A DNA stretch of 64,000 nt. Origin: Sodiomyces alkalinus F11 (lineage: Eukaryota > Ascomycota > Sordariomycetes > Glomerellales > Plectosphaerellaceae). Location: assembly GCF_003711515.1 (NCBI RefSeq), contig NW_021167087.1, positions 1,298,799-1,362,798 on the forward strand, read 5' to 3'. The notes below the pieces were generated by a model. The model had not been told where the DNA came from, made no database searches, and saw only the letters and a list, made by a program, of their open reading frames with translations. This document shows positions 25,339-38,203 of this stretch, one piece after another (position 1 is the stretch's first letter; every line of letters begins with the position of its first letter). The position numbers and the translations under genes are program-made.

Positions 25339-26690
25339 ATGGAGTTACCTCCGTACAACCAGTGCGGCACCATGAGTCCCATTTACAGGAGAAACGAGGT
25401 ACAGGTACACTCGCCCTCTTCAACATTATCCGATTCAAATCCACAAGCCACGACCTCCACAGGGGACCCGAACTACATGCTCTCCATCATCCAGCATCCA
25501 GTCCATGGCAGAGTTCACAATGGGAAAGACAAAGGTTGGTTGGTTGGTTGGATGGCCCTTTCTCTGTGCGCTGAATTATTGCGCGCGTGCGCTAACAGTT
25601 GTACGTTAGACCGAAAGCCCATCGACCCTCCGCCAGTAGTTCGTCTTCAAGTCTCGCCGGGACGCGACCCTACCGGAGTCTACTTGACCAGTAAGTAGCA
25701 TGCCCTAGCATACCGGTAGCCTTAGGGGCAGAACACCGTACAGTTATCTAACGACATGCATCGTCAGATCCCTATCATTTTGTCATGTGCCACCTGATCG
25801 ATGTCGGCGAGAAGGACAGCAAAGGCCAAACAATCGAGAAGCCAGTGGAAGGAAACAAGCTCATCGGAACCATAGTGTCTTCACTCCATCGGCTGAAGGA
25901 CGTGCAGAATCAGGATGTGGCCTACTTCGTATTCAGCGACGTGTCGGTCAAGGTCGAAGGCTTGTTCAAGCTTCACTTTACCCTTTACGAAATGGCTGGC
26001 GACGACTGCAGACAACTCGCGGGCATCAAATCCGAGCCGTTCTACGTCTACCCTGCCAAAAATTTCCCAGGCTTGGCCGAGTCTACCTTCTTGACTCGGA
26101 GCCTCAGCGACCAAGGCGTCCGCGTCCGCATCCGCAAGGATTCTCGGCAGTCGCAGGGCATGAAAGGGAACAAGCGTTTTGCCCCGTCCGGCGATGACCC
26201 CCGAAAGGACATGCCGCAGCGACGAAGGACAGATGAAGAGGGCAATTATCGTGCAGTGGGCGTGGGGGCCTCCACCTTGTCACCTGTTCAGACTTCTCCC
26301 GGTTCCGGGTCTCTTCAGGGCAACATTCCGCCCAGCCCTGCTTCGTCCACCGGCATGGTCCACACCTCCGGAGGGATACGACCACAGCGTCCGTTGAGCT
26401 CCAGTATGGGTCCTGTCATGAGCAACATGTCTCCCCGGGGCCAAGTGGGCGCCGGATTCTACGGCCAGTCTTCATATTTTCAGCAGAATATGGCCCCAGG
26501 CCACATGTTGAACGGAAGCAGTTTGGCACACAGCCCTACCACCATCAGCCCTACCAGTACACATTCCATGTCCATGTATGGACCACATGCGGGAGTTATT
26601 CCCGATTATTACGCCGGCTACGGCCACATCAATGGTCATCCGACCGCGGCAGCCCACGCGCACTACTCTCAAACGCCGCCTTCCGCCTAG
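25339..26690 (+). CDS. Velvet-domain developmental regulator (VosA/VelC type)
   Basis: Velvet proteins are fungal transcription regulators with an NF-kB-like DNA-binding fold that couple sporulation to secondary metabolism in the nucleus. Three exons are inferred: 25339-25534, 25610-25690 and 25768-26690, giving 399 aa with exact phase joins. The velvet domain covers about residues 46-210. It starts MLSIIQHPVHGRVHNGKDKD, followed by RKPIDPPPVVRLQV and NPYHFVMCHL, then VSSLHRLKDVQNQD, YFVFSDVSVKVEG, NFPGLAESTFLTRSLSDQG and VRVRIRKDSR. The C-terminal 170 residues are Ser/Pro/Gly/Met-rich, likely disordered and possibly an activation region. The SSLHRLKD segment argues for the VosA/VelC branch rather than VeA or VelB. 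I could not settle which, so no symbol is given. A gene-free stretch of about 10 kb lies upstream. Confidence 0.9.
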
Positions 26691-29600
26691 GAACTCGCCG
26701 AGAAGCCATCCGGTGAGGCCCTGTACCCCATTTCTGCCGCCGACAGCCTTCGTGGCAAGTCTGGCAGATGGGCGCCTATAGGGGATGGTCTTCTCGGAGT
26801 GCACGCCAAGTCTGGCAGTTGGGAGCAGAGCTGCTCCAACGCGGTCGCCGCCGGCCGTGATGCTACAGGGACGGGCTACATAGTAGCCTAAGAGAGAAAG
26901 AAAAATAGGGGGAATTTCGACGCCAAGGGTAAGGAAGGCGTTGGGATGGGTCTGGCAACTGTATGCTGAAACTACGGTGGGAAGACCTTTATTTTCTTTT
27001 GCGGTTTCTATTTTTCTGGCTGCTGGACTTTCAAAAGGCGTGGATTCGGAGTTGGAGGATATAAAACAAAGGTGTCGGGGCTTTTGTTGTCCTTTGGACC
27101 GAACGAGTTGGATAGTTGGCACTATACCCTAGTTGTTACAATGCATCTGTATTCTGTCTTGGGGCTGGGAGAGAGACCATAGGGTGTGGCTTGAACCCAG
27201 CAGGCGCATAGTAAATGGAAATTACAATACCCAGCTCCACGGCAAAGGGATGGACAATTTGTGCTAGAATGCATGATATCCGACATCTCTGACATGGAGG
27301 ATGTTGGACAGTGAATGTCGCTCGAGGTCAGAGTGGAGGCTAAAGTGCCAGGGGGTTGGCGCGCCATTCTGCTCATGCGGTAAACCCGTCAGTCCATGTC
27401 CCCTTTGAACCCCGTCTTCTTCTGAACGAAGATGGTGAAAGACTCCTGAGTGGTGGCAATGATGGATTGCCACCTCGTTCTGTGCAGTACTTCGTACTTT
27501 AACATGTGGTGAAGATGGTACGAGGTAGGGGCCGGCATTCCGAGGACACGGACTTGTGGCTGAGCGCGATGATACCCGAGACATAGGCGAGATTGAGAGC
27601 GATCCTGCACGGTTCATCATTACGCCACCAGACTAGGGGAAACCCCTGGCATGGCAGAGCCGGGCGATGACAAGGGTCCGGAAACCGGTTGACAGCGGCA
27701 AATATGCTCGTTGCATAAACCCCAGCCGTTTTGTGTCAGAGTGAAAAATGCATGTGCGAGGTGGCGTGAATTACATAGATTATGCAAGGTCGTCAGTGCA
27801 GTGACTATGCTGCGGGCGGTCTCGACCGAGAGACGGGATTGAACTCGAGAGGATCCTAAAAATGCCTGCCGACCACGAATACCGGTTTTGTTAAATCGCC
27901 GCCCGTCGTGGCTTGTTGGTTTATTATACCCGGCGGCTGGCTGCTGTAATGCTGATTGGGCGCGACGGGCGCGGGGAAACGCAGGCTTGCATAAGTAACG
28001 GAGCAAGTAACGTATAGTGGTGTTCTCGACTTGCTGCCGTTGCAACTTGCCTTGTCCTGCCTTGCGGCCTGCCCGGTGCTGTGTACCGTTGTTTGTCTCG
28101 TAGGACGTGGCATGGGATGGTGCTATCGGCGGCGCCGTGCTCCTGTGGGTCGGTTGCCGGCCGGGTCCGGGAGCCGAGACCTTAATTACACGGAACCTTG
28201 TTTCGGAGGCGATATGGGTTGTATTACGGAGTTCCAGACGGTTCGAGTTTGAGAATTTCGCAAACAACATGAAATAAATGAATAAATAAAATTTGAAAAG
28301 GAAATCCGGGGACTTTCCCCCTATTTCCCCTACCTGTAGGTACCTACCGTTGTCCTTTTGTAAATATTAAGATCTCAAACCTTAAGCGGGATGCGGCTTA
28401 CATGGTAGGTGATATATTATATGTACAGTTCGTGTCCTGTGTTGGAGCCATCTCCACCACGTTAGATTTCTCCCAGATGGATTGGAGAGGTAATCATCTA
28501 TATTACTGTTTGTGTTTTTCTTACATGGATCATTTCGGCCCCTAACGCTGAAGGCGCAGCCATCTGGAGTTGACCAGGAGTTCTGGGCGGCCAGATGACA
28601 GGCACATCTCCAAGGGCAGAGGTTAGCCGGCTTACCCCTTTTCTCCTGTCAAGCGATTCAAAACGTTTCTTCACTTGCCAGCAAGGAATGTAGGGGGTCC
28701 TTCCACCGCCAGTCACGAAATATCGAAACAAGTCGCAAGATATCCCAACATTGTGGCGCCAACTGGCCATTGAGCATGAGAGACCAACCGCTTATCTACA
28801 ATCGTGTTGTAAAACAGTGATGGAGAGCCGTTTAGTAAGAGGGCTCGGCTTTTAAGTTCTACCCGCAGAACAAGTGAGTTGGAACGCTGGCATCGAGCGT
28901 TGAGCGGCTCCTCAACTCTGGGGTCCCTTAGAGGCTCGGTCTCATAGAGAACCACATGACACATGCCCAACTGCGAGATAACCCTCTAGGCTCGCCGCTT
29001 CACCAATAATCACGGATTTCACCATATTACACCATCATGGAGCTGCACGTTATAATTCCGCATCATGTCCTGTTACTCGGACCTTGAATGCGGCGTGGCG
29101 TTGTTTACATTCGTTGAGTCTATATCTCTCAGCCTTCAAAACTCTTGTCAGCACTGGTGAGGGACCTAACAGGTGTCTCTAAGATGGGAATTAGTAGGTC
29201 TATTACAAGTCCAGTCCTCTAGTTGGATTATTCTTGCACTTGGCTTGGTAATTAGAGGACCCGTTGGCCTCGTCCCATGATGCCGATGCACGCTTTTCCT
29301 GTTATTCTCTTTTACCATCATCCACATTAACTTGTCCACTTCACTTGCCACCTGTCCCTTCTTTCACTGCCATCCACAAGAGACCCAGTGCGCTGAAAGT
29401 GCAATAGACACGGTCAGACCGGTGAATGCATCCGGCAGTCTACCACCGGCAACTGGGCTATATTATGATGGCAATATGACTTGACTCTTATAATACGCGG
29501 ACAGCACCTCCGGGATTCCCTCCTCGGTGGGCTCGTCGCCTTATGCCCCTCTTGGTCTGCAACCACTTGCCTTGGACAGGCCACGAAGTACGAATACCTA

Positions 29601-30448
29601 GGCGCTGGGTAGTACTGTATGTAATCTGTAACTTGGCGCTTGTGTCGGACGTGATCGACCTTTAACCCTTGGCTTATAATACGCTCGGGTTAATACCTAC
29701 CTACCTAGACCAGCTCCAGCATCCGGCGACCCCTCTCATCTTACCACTACCATATGTGCGGATCATATTCTTCTCGAATAGCGTTAGACGTGAGTCACTA
29801 CCTGGGCCTGAATGGTAGGCTCTTCCCCGCCAACTCTCTGAGCCGCCTGGAGCCTGGGTCCGAGTCCCCATTCGGCGCCAGCCTTAACAACACACGCCGC
29901 CATGAATGCTGCTATCCAACAAGGAAGAAAAGACGGGGAGGAAAAGGAGGTGGGCCCTCTGTAATGCTACTGACGCCGCACACATCACACAACGTTACAC
30001 CGGTTGGCCGGGTGCATCTTGGCGGCCGGGCCGCGTCCCGTGACATGTCTTGATAGACAGTGCATGCTCTGTTAGACCACTTCTTCTTCAGTTGAGATGT
30101 GACCAAAAGGAATGATGGTGGTTCTGTGCCGATGCCACCTCTATGGCACCATAGCAATTTACGGAGGCTGGTGGCTAGAGGATAGGAGGGCCGAGGGCAC
30201 CATGATATTCAACATGGACCTCGAACTCTAGGCTGTACAAGTAGCCACAGGATTACAAGAGAGGTGATACTCAAAGTAGAAAAGTCAACAACAGGCCCCC
30301 TATGCAGGAAATTGTAAACGGCAGGCAGCTTCAGAGCCCTTATAGCGGTGGTGGCTTTTGGCCTTCGCAACTCGCGTTTCGGACGGAGGCGGTTCCTCGT
30401 GTCCCCTGGGTACAAAGGCTTGCAGCAAGACTCCATCAAACCACCTCC
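26691..30448. other. Gene-poor intergenic stretch, 3.8 kb
   Basis: I see no supportable coding region or RNA gene between the velvet gene and the minus-strand P450. Open frames on both strands are short and lack family motifs. TACCT/AGGTA motifs occur near 28328-28350 and 29692-29708. The first few hundred bases are presumably the 3' UTR of the velvet gene. Confidence 0.55.
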
Positions 30449-32861
30449 TCAGTTCTTACGAGGAGTCAGCTTGGCATAAAGCCCGGGCTTCATCCAATTA
30501 TTGTATACCGTCAACCCAGGATAGTCCCTATCAGGGTCCCAGGCGTCATTGTTTCCGTGAAACTCAATGTCGTTGTGCCACAGCAGCTTGCCGATTATGA
30601 GGCGCATTTCCATGTAAGACAAGCTAATGGTACTGTTAGTGTCTTCCAGATCATAGCATCGTCTTCAGCCGCATCATTTTTTCTTCTTTTTGTTTTTCCA
30701 CTGGTGAATGGGTCAAGTTCTAGTAGATGAGTCGCCGGGGTGAGACAGAACCTCCCCTCCCCTTTCAGCGAGCGTGATGATGGAGGGGGGAAATAATAAA
30801 ATACAAAGGACAGGGAAACAGGGCCAAACTCACTTGCGGCCGATACAGCCCCGTGACCCCAGGGAGAAGGCGTTGGAGGCACCGAATTTATCGGCACTGT
30901 TTTCCTTGTCCTGCCAACGCTCTGGGATGAAGCGGTAGGGCTCGCGAAAGTTGCGTTCGCTATGTGTGGCACCCCACATGGGTACCGAGACGGTTGTCTG
31001 GAAGGATGGCGCGTCAGACTGTCAGTTTGTCTCAGGAGAACGACGAGAGCAACCACGTCGGCGGAAGTACGACTTACCCCACCGGGAATGAACTCCCCGT
31101 CAACGGTATCCCCTCCAGCTGGGACGGTCCGAACAAACCCAATAGGGGCACTAGGGAAAATCCGTAGCCCTTCGTCAATGACGGCGCCAAGGTAGGGGAG
31201 TTTGCTGAGGTCTTCAAAGTTGAGGTCCTCATCCTTGGCGAAAGAGGAGCGGATTTCGGCAGTGAGCTTGTCGAGGACGCGACGGTTGCGCAGGAGCTGA
31301 TTGAAGAGCCCGGCCAGGAAGCCTGCGGTTGTCTCGGTGCCAGCAATACTGCGAAACCACCCTTAGCTATCACAATCCTGTCTCGATTAGCTGGGGCGGG
31401 GGGTGGCTTACATGAACAGAGCCCCGTTGACAATGACCTCGTCCTGGTTGATGGAGCCCTTGTCGGATTGTTGCATGAGGTAGTAGAGGAAGTCTTTGTG
31501 ATCAGAATTGGATTCGGCCATGCGCCTAGGAGGAGCCTTAGTGTCAGTTGTGACCGGTCGGATAATGGGCGGAACGGTTCAAGGTCTCCAATTGAGCAAC
31601 CAAAACCAATATGAGGAGCCGGAACGAAGAGATGTCGTCGGACGGATGGAGACGCACTTGAGAATCTTCTGCTTGCTATACTCGAGATGCTGAATCCGCG
31701 TCCTGCGGATGCGGTCCGGGATTAGCTTGAGAAGGAGTTTCTGCATGCGACCATTGGCCTCGGCCAGGCGACGGGTGGCCTGCTCAAAAGCGCCAGCCTT
31801 GATAGACTCGCTGATCAGGGGGACCCAGAATCGAAAGTCCTCTGAGAAGGCCGTCAGCAAGCAGAATGTGAACAGCGAACCAGGAAAACAAAGAACAAAA
31901 CAGCTCGGACAGGGCAACAGAACGAAAGACAAAAGGCGGCGAGTGACAAGATCAAGATCAAGATGGAAGAGAAACAGAGACAGAGATCCGTCATACCATT
32001 CGTCAAACAGCCAAACGGCTCGCCCAGAGCCATATCGCCAATGATATCGAACGTCGTGTACGCGAACCAGTCGACCAGGTTGACGGGGGCACCGCTCTTC
32101 GCAAACTCCCGCATCTTCAGCGAAAAGACGTCGATGTACGACTTGACGATGTACTCTTGCTCCAGGAGCGCTTTGGTGGAGAAGGCGTGAGAGAGGGCGC
32201 GACGCTGGCGGGCGTGGTCGGCGTCGTTGGCCATGGTGATGGTCGACACGCCGGGAACGGCCTGGATGCTGCCGACGTGGATGGGGTCCTTGTGGAAGTT
32301 CTTGTGCCCTGGCCGGCTGCCGTATATGTCCTTCCAGGCCGCTTCGTTGTCGAAGGAGAGCTCGTTGGGGGAGACCCGCACGATGGGCCCGTAGCGGTCG
32401 TGCTGGGCCTTGATCCAGAAGGGGATGCGGCCGCGAAGGAGGGCGGTGACGTTGGGGAACTGCAGATGCCGACACGGGTTAGTGGAGGTTGTTCGTGGAG
32501 GGTGGAATTCTGAAGAGCCATCAGGTAGAGACTGGGAGGCTCTGGGAACCTGGGGAAACTGGCAAGGGAGACGTACGGGAGACACTTTGGCGAGGAACGG
32601 GCCAGGGAAGCGCGCAAGAGGGTGACAATATAGGTTGTAGATGACCCTGTAAGCCGCCCATCTCGTGGTCTGCGAGTCGTGTCAGTATAGCTTCGTGTCA
32701 GTATAGCTCTATTTTCCTTGGAACGCAAGTTCTCCTTTCTCAACGTTCTTCCACATGTCCCGTAGGGTGAAGAGGAGCCTTACCGATATTATAGCAATGA
32801 TGCCCACGTAGGCGGCCATGCCCAGGTGCGCAGCAGCTGGTATGGCTTGAATCAACGCCAT
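30449..32861 (-). CDS. Cytochrome P450 monooxygenase (isotrichodermin C-15 hydroxylase-like)
   Basis: This is a microsomal heme-thiolate monooxygenase with unknown substrate. Eight exons are inferred on the minus strand: 32861-32784, 32669-32577, 32459-31997, 31841-31658, 31525-31412, 31348-31078, 30997-30834 and 30623-30449, giving 513 aa with every phase consistent. A hydrophobic N-terminal anchor covers about residues 2-27. The proline-rich hinge region reads YNLYCHPLARFPGPFLAKVS. The I-helix oxygen-activation motif is IAGTETTA (near 311-318), the K-helix motif is EGLR (near 369), PERW follows, and the heme loop is FSLGSRGCIGR with Cys452. The N-terminal hinge resembles fungal P450s acting on isotrichodermin, averantin or benzoate, but this similarity does not fix the substrate. 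No backbone synthase lies nearby, so membership of a biosynthetic cluster is unproven. Confidence 0.92.
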
Positions 32862-33578
32862 CCTGTTTTGAAGGGGGATTTCTTTAACGGAGGGATCGCG
32901 GTGCGAAAGGCTCGCTCGACCGAACTTGGATCAGCCATGATGGAAGACTTTGTATGATTCAATGCAGTTTGCTGGCCGCTAGGAGGTGAGAAAACCGGCA
33001 GTGGTTTTCCAGTGTCCAGTGCGGGGAGTTTCGGACTCGAGCCGCCCGCCACTGCCGGAAGCCAAAGTCCGTAGAAGAACACTGAGATGGGATGGGGGAA
33101 CATCGCGGGGAAGTGAAGAGAATTGATTTATATAACCCAGCACGGTGTTTGCAGCGATGAAGAGAACAAACAAACCCCGTGATAATACATCGTATGAAGG
33201 TGATCTGAATGAATGCCAAGAGCCGCATTCGGATCGAGATCCGTAGCCTCCTGTTCGATCTCAGAACAACATGCCGACGTTTTGGAATCTCGGAGAATCT
33301 CGAGAGGCAACAGTGACGACGGATGATTCCTGCATCCAGAAACAAATAAGCAAAAATTAACTCCAAATTCGGCCGAGGTCAAAGTGGAAGGGCCGTGCTG
33401 TAACCCGGTCTTGTAGGCCAATCTAATGAGGTTTCCTTCCAGAATGCCTGTTCCCAATATTGTCACCCTAACGCCGTTTCCCACTCTTTGTAGCGCTAAT
33501 AGATCTCGATATGTGATGTTTCAAATATGGAACTTCCCGGCCGATAATAGATGTCGATGTGTACGTGGATGAGTAACC
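32862..33578. other. Intergenic region upstream of the first P450
   Basis: About 700 bp separate the P450 start from the 3' end of the CFEM gene, both on the minus strand. It should hold the P450 promoter and the CFEM 3' UTR. No coding region was supportable here. Confidence 0.5.
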
Positions 33579-34393
33579 TTAAAAGGCAAATGCGGCTAGC
33601 ATGGCGACCCCAATGAGGCCGAAGGCGGGGTGGACGTTGCGCACGGCGTTATTCTCATCGTCGTCGTCGTTTCCTGCGGAGCCAGTGGCGCCACCAATGG
33701 TGGACGTTACGATACGGGATGCAGAGTCAACTTCGTCCGAGCTAGGGTTCGTGGCAACGCGGTTGCAAATCATGGGAGCAACCTGGGCGGCCCCTAGAGG
33801 AAAAGAAAGAAAAAAGATCAGTCAGTCGCGAGAACACAGCAGAGACGGAAGAAAGGCAGCCACCATTGTGGTGGGATAAACGGAGAAGAGAGGAATTTGG
33901 GTTCCGGGTAGAACGTACTGCTAACGTCTTCGGAGCTGCATCTCAACGCAGCGCAGGGTCCCATGGAGGTCACCAGCTGCTCGGAATCGCGGCAGAGACA
34001 GGAGAAATCGGTGACGGAACAGCCAATGCTATCGGCGGCCCCGGGGAGACAGCGGGCGGCACAGTCGGGTAGCTCATCAATGAGGGCGGGGAGGCTGCCG
34101 GCCTCGTGGCCTGAGTCGTCGTCGGCGTTCTCGGCCTCGGGCTCAGTGGGCGTGGCGGTCTGCTGGGCGCTGTCGGGCAGCCCTACGCCACTGGGGATCT
34201 CGACGCCATCGGGGAGCTCGACACCGTCGGGAAGTTCGATTTCGTCGAGATTGATGTTATCGAGATCAATATTGTCCAGGTCGAGGTTCTCCAGATCGAT
34301 GTTATCGAGGTCGATGCCGTCTGGGATCTCTATTTGGGCGGTGGCCAGGCCGAGGAGGAGGGAGAAGGAGATATGAGCGAAGACGGCGCGCAT
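33579..34393 (-). CDS. CFEM-domain GPI-anchored cell-surface protein with acidic repeat region
   Basis: CFEM proteins are fungal eight-cysteine surface or secreted proteins; some bind heme or act as effectors. Two exons, 34393-33919 and 33793-33579, give 229 aa. A signal peptide covers residues 1-19 (MRAVFAHISFSLLLGLATA). Residues 21-75 are an unusual acidic repeat of NIDLD/NLDLD units followed by LPDGVE units. The CFEM domain (about 107-170) has Cys at 111, 115, 125, 132, 134, 147, 152 and 168, with Asp129 at the position that coordinates heme in studied CFEM proteins. The tail ends in a hydrophobic stretch (HPAFGLIGVAMLAAFAF), a likely GPI-attachment signal. The repeat region sits between the signal peptide and CFEM, whereas most family members have a Ser/Thr-rich tail instead. 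The gene shares a 1.06-kb divergent promoter with the P450 at 35452. Confidence 0.9.
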
Positions 34394-35451
34394 GATGGCA
34401 AAAGGGTCGTAGTATCGGCACCGGTATGCTTTAGGAGTAAACGGAAGTAAAGGATGATTCTTTCGAGAGCTGAATGTCAAGTTGGAGGAATGGGCCTGGT
34501 TGATAAGGAGCGAGTTGGGAAAGCAAAGAAATAAAGGGGTTTAGCGAGAGAAAGAATGGGCGAAAACTGGAGAAAACGAGAGAAAGAAGATGACGATTAA
34601 TGCAACGAAAGACTGGACTGGAAATGTAATGGGTTGGATCTTGAGAAGTACAAGTAAAAAAGGAGGGAGAAGAAGAAATGGAGAGGAGACTAGAAGGTAG
34701 AAGAGCTAGAGGATGTCTCTCACTTTGCAAGGTCATCCTGATCATCACCGGACACTGGCCCAATGCCAAGCGTCACCACTGTTGATTACGTACCTTACCT
34801 TAGTATGGGGCGCTTACATAAGGTACGTACGAGTAACAATAAGTGTGGTGAGTTAGGTGCTGCTTAGGTCAGGGTGCAACCGTGTGTCTCCATAAGGTAC
34901 CACCCCTAAGACAGGTACATTGTACTTGTACCTAGATGGCCCCGCTAAGGTACAGAGTCGATCGGATGGACTTTAGCGAAACCTGAAACCCCCTGACCGG
35001 GTTCCCTTCATATGCGGGGAATTTCCGACTAGAATGGATTCCCATCGACTTTTTTAAGCAGATCTGTGACGGACGACAACGAAAGTCGTTTGAAACGTTG
35101 GTCAAGTTCCGAACAGCGGATAGCTCGGGCGTTTTGCGGGGTCGAGCAGAAACGCTGCTGTTGCTGCAGCCCTCAGCTCTCGATGTAACCCAGAGGCGTT
35201 CACGGTCACCCTCGGGCTGGTTCCAACCCCCGATGCCCAGTGGTGGTTGGTCGTTCTCAACTCTCCACTTGTCCTCTGATCCTTCTACTCGTCGTCCAAT
35301 TTTTATTATATTTTTTGGTTATCGTCTCGGAATGATGATAACAGCATCTTGTCAACTCCCGGATTGTCATTGACCTGCTACAGTAGCGGTTCTTCACCAT
35401 CCTCCTCCACGAATACACGTAACACAGCTGTCGCAACTCGCATTCACCGCC
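34394..35451. promoter_or_regulatory. Divergent intergenic promoter region, CFEM gene / second P450
   Basis: This 1,058-bp region separates the minus-strand CFEM gene from the plus-strand P450 and must hold both promoters. The CFEM side is purine-rich on the plus strand, that is CT-rich in the direction of transcription, as is common in fungal leaders. TACCTTACCT lies at 34791-34800 and further AAGGTAC motifs follow to about 34905. No gene was seen. Confidence 0.5.
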
Positions 35452-37335
35452 ATGGCCGATCATCAACTCAGCCTGCGGGCACAGCTTCTCGATTGCCTCA
35501 CCATCGGCCGTGTCATCCTCTCCATCATCCTCTTCTTCATCGGCTCTTTCGTGCTCGACTACACATGGAGGCCCAGCTATCCCTCTTCCATTCCCATGGT
35601 GGGCCATGGAAGGGGTCTTGTCAACACCATCCGCAACATCGCCAACTACATGTTCCATTACCGTGAATGGGTCATTGAAGGCTACGAGAAGGTAAGTAAC
35701 TATATTCTTCCCTATTCTTCTCCTCCTCCGACTGTCGTTGTCTAACGGAGGGAAACCGAAACCTGTGTCTTAGCATTCCAAATCCGATCGTGCCTTCATC
35801 ATCCCCGCCTCTCTCTCCCGCCCGCACGACATCGTCCTCCCCCGGTCCCAGACCGCATGGCTCCTCGAGCGCCCCGACCACATCGTCTCGGCCCACGAAG
35901 CCCACAACGACGTCCTCTACTCCGACTACAATCTCCTCGGCCGAGAAAACGCCCGCACCACCTGGTACAACCGAGTGATCCACAAGTTCCTCGCCCGCAA
36001 CCTCCCCGTGCTGGTCCCTGGTCTCGACCAAGAAGTCTCCCACTCCGTCGACGTTGCCTTCGGCGCCGGCACCACGCCCGACGATTACAAGGAGGTGAAC
36101 CTCTGGAACGCCTGGCTGGGCGTCGTCCCGCAGGTCACCAACCGCATGCTCGTCGGCCGGGACATTTGCCGCAACGAAGAGTTCAACAAGAGCATGGTGG
36201 CCTTCGTCGACGCCTTCGTCCTCAACTGCCTCATCCTCAACCTGATTCCCAAGATCCTCCACCCCGTCTTCGGCCGCCTGGTCACCACCCCGAACTGGTG
36301 GCACTGGCGGAAAGCCACCAAGCACAGCGTCCCCGTCATCGAGAAGCGCCTGCGCGACTTTGCGCGCAAGGAGGCAGGGGACCCGGCCTACGACTCGTGG
36401 ACCCCGCCCGAGGACTTCATCACCTGGACCATCCGGCTCGCCAAGGCCGAAAACGCCACGGCCGAACTCGACCCGTACACCATCTCCAAGCGCCTCCTCC
36501 CCATCCAGTTCGCCGCCATCCACACCACCGTCCTCACGGGCCACGGCGTGCTGCTGGACCTCCTGTCGTCCGACCCGGCGGACGGCGTCCTGGAGGGCCT
36601 CCGCGAGGAAGCGGCGCGCGTGCTCGCCGAGGACGGCGAAGACGGGCAAGACGGGCAAGACGGGCAGGGCGGCGGGCGGCGCTGGACCAAGAACGCGCTG
36701 GCGCGCCTGTACCGCCTCGACAGCGCCATCCGCGAGTCGCAGCGCGTCAGCAACTTCTCCGCCACCCTCGTCGAGCGCAAGGTCGTCGCCCCCGAGGGCC
36801 TGACGAACCCCGCCGAGGGCTGGCATGTGCCCCAGGGCGCCTACCTCACGTTCAATCTCCAGGGGCTGCACCACGACCCGGAGCTCTACGACCGGCCTGA
36901 GGAGTATGATGCGTTTCGGTTCAGTCGGCCGCGCGAGGCGTACGAGGCCCTCCCCGCGGAGAAGAAGGATCCGGAGGAGGGGTTGCGGTTGAAGAAGTTG
37001 GGCATGGTTACGACGGGGGATGCGCATTTGGCTTTTGGGCATGGTCGGCATGCTTGGTATGTTCTCACCTCTCACCTCTCCCTCCCCCCTGGTCTAGTAT
37101 TTTTCGTCTCGAGACTCTCCGAGTCGTAATGATCTGACATCTTGTGGCGTGTAGCCCCGGCCGGTTTTTCGTTGCCCATGAGCTGAAGATGGTAATTGCC
37201 CACCTCCTGCTCAACTACGATCTCCGCCACTTGACTGGCGAACGTCCGAGGCCGAAGTGGGTTGGGGGGACCATCATTCCACCTACGGAGGCTACCATCC
37301 AAATCAAGAAGAGGAAGGCGGCCACAGCAGCATAA
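35452..37335 (+). CDS. Cytochrome P450 with atypical I-helix (ent-kaurene-oxidase-like group)
   Basis: This is a membrane-anchored P450 of unknown substrate. Exons 35452-35691, 35774-37056 and 37155-37335 give 567 aa; the last intron splits the heme-ligand Cys codon. A hydrophobic anchor lies at about residues 18-38. The K-helix ExxR is ESQR near residue 400. The heme loop is FGHGRHACPGRFF with Cys508. The I-helix reads QFAAIHTTVLTG near 324-335, so the usual acidic residue before Thr-Thr is replaced by His. That substitution is seen in fungal P450s related to ent-kaurene oxidase and is probably a lineage trait. An Asp/Gly/Gln repeat (EDGQDGQDGQGG) sits before the K-helix. Codons are very GC-rich at third positions, unlike the flanking DNA. 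Substrate and pathway are not indicated by the neighbours. Confidence 0.9.
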
Positions 37336-37523
37336 ACCAACTGCTGAGGCCGGTTCTGTCGCATGGGATGTACGATAATGATTTAATGTCCCTTTATTTC
37401 GAGCTAGCGAGTTTTCTTCAGGATTGCCTAGATACCATTCATCTAATGCAGATTTTATGATTGCTCTCTTTTTGCGTAAATGAGAGTTATTCTATTCACT
37501 ACCGCAACAACCACTTGGATTTC

Positions 37524-37572
<49 letters not shown>

Positions 37573-38203
37573 TGTTCTTCAGATCTGGAGACCACAGTTA
37601 GATAAGGTACCTAGGTAGGATGCAGGACCCTAAGTCTTATATTTGGAACCTGTTGACCTCAGTACATAATATAAGGTGCTTAGCCAGTAAGGGGGACAAG
37701 CCTCTTCCTTCCTTTGTAGATTATTTATACAGGGTAACCTGTTAAACCTTCACCATGGTCCATGGATGCCTGGGTTCATGTCATGTGAAGCGCGCTCCTT
37801 CCTGGGTAGCAGCTTCCTTATTGAAGCATAGGTACGTTATAAGGTCACGAGCAGTAACTAAGGTAGGTACTATGGGAATTACGAGATCAGGGGACTTTTC
37901 TTAATTACCTTCCCTCGCTTTCTCCTATCCTATTCCTCTATCTTCTTATCTCTTAATGCCTTCTTCACCTTCCTACCACGCAAGACAGATTTCGACCTTT
38001 CATTCCTTTGGTAATCTCTGATTTCAGAACACATACCACTCACTTAACGTCACTCTTTTCAACTACCTTTCAACCTTCAGTCTTCAGACTTCACCACAAT
38101 CCTTTATTGTTTCTAACCTCCACGAATTATCCTTCTATGCCCTTGTTATCGCTCTCATCTACCAAGTTGGATATTAATATTCCAGCGCGCGGCAGGTGTC
38201 AAG
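37336..38203. other. Intergenic region with TTA/TAT microsatellite
   Basis: A trinucleotide ATT run fills about 37527-37572 downstream of the P450. AAGGTACC-type motifs lie at 37601-37620 and 37856-37870. The stretch from about 37900 to 38200 is CT-rich and probably holds the leader of the downstream GT15 gene. No gene was seen. Confidence 0.6.

Noticed and set aside
35672..37075. A 467-codon minus-strand frame opposite the second P450
   Set aside because: It is a shadow of high-GC third positions in the P450 exon. The plus strand carries all P450 motifs.
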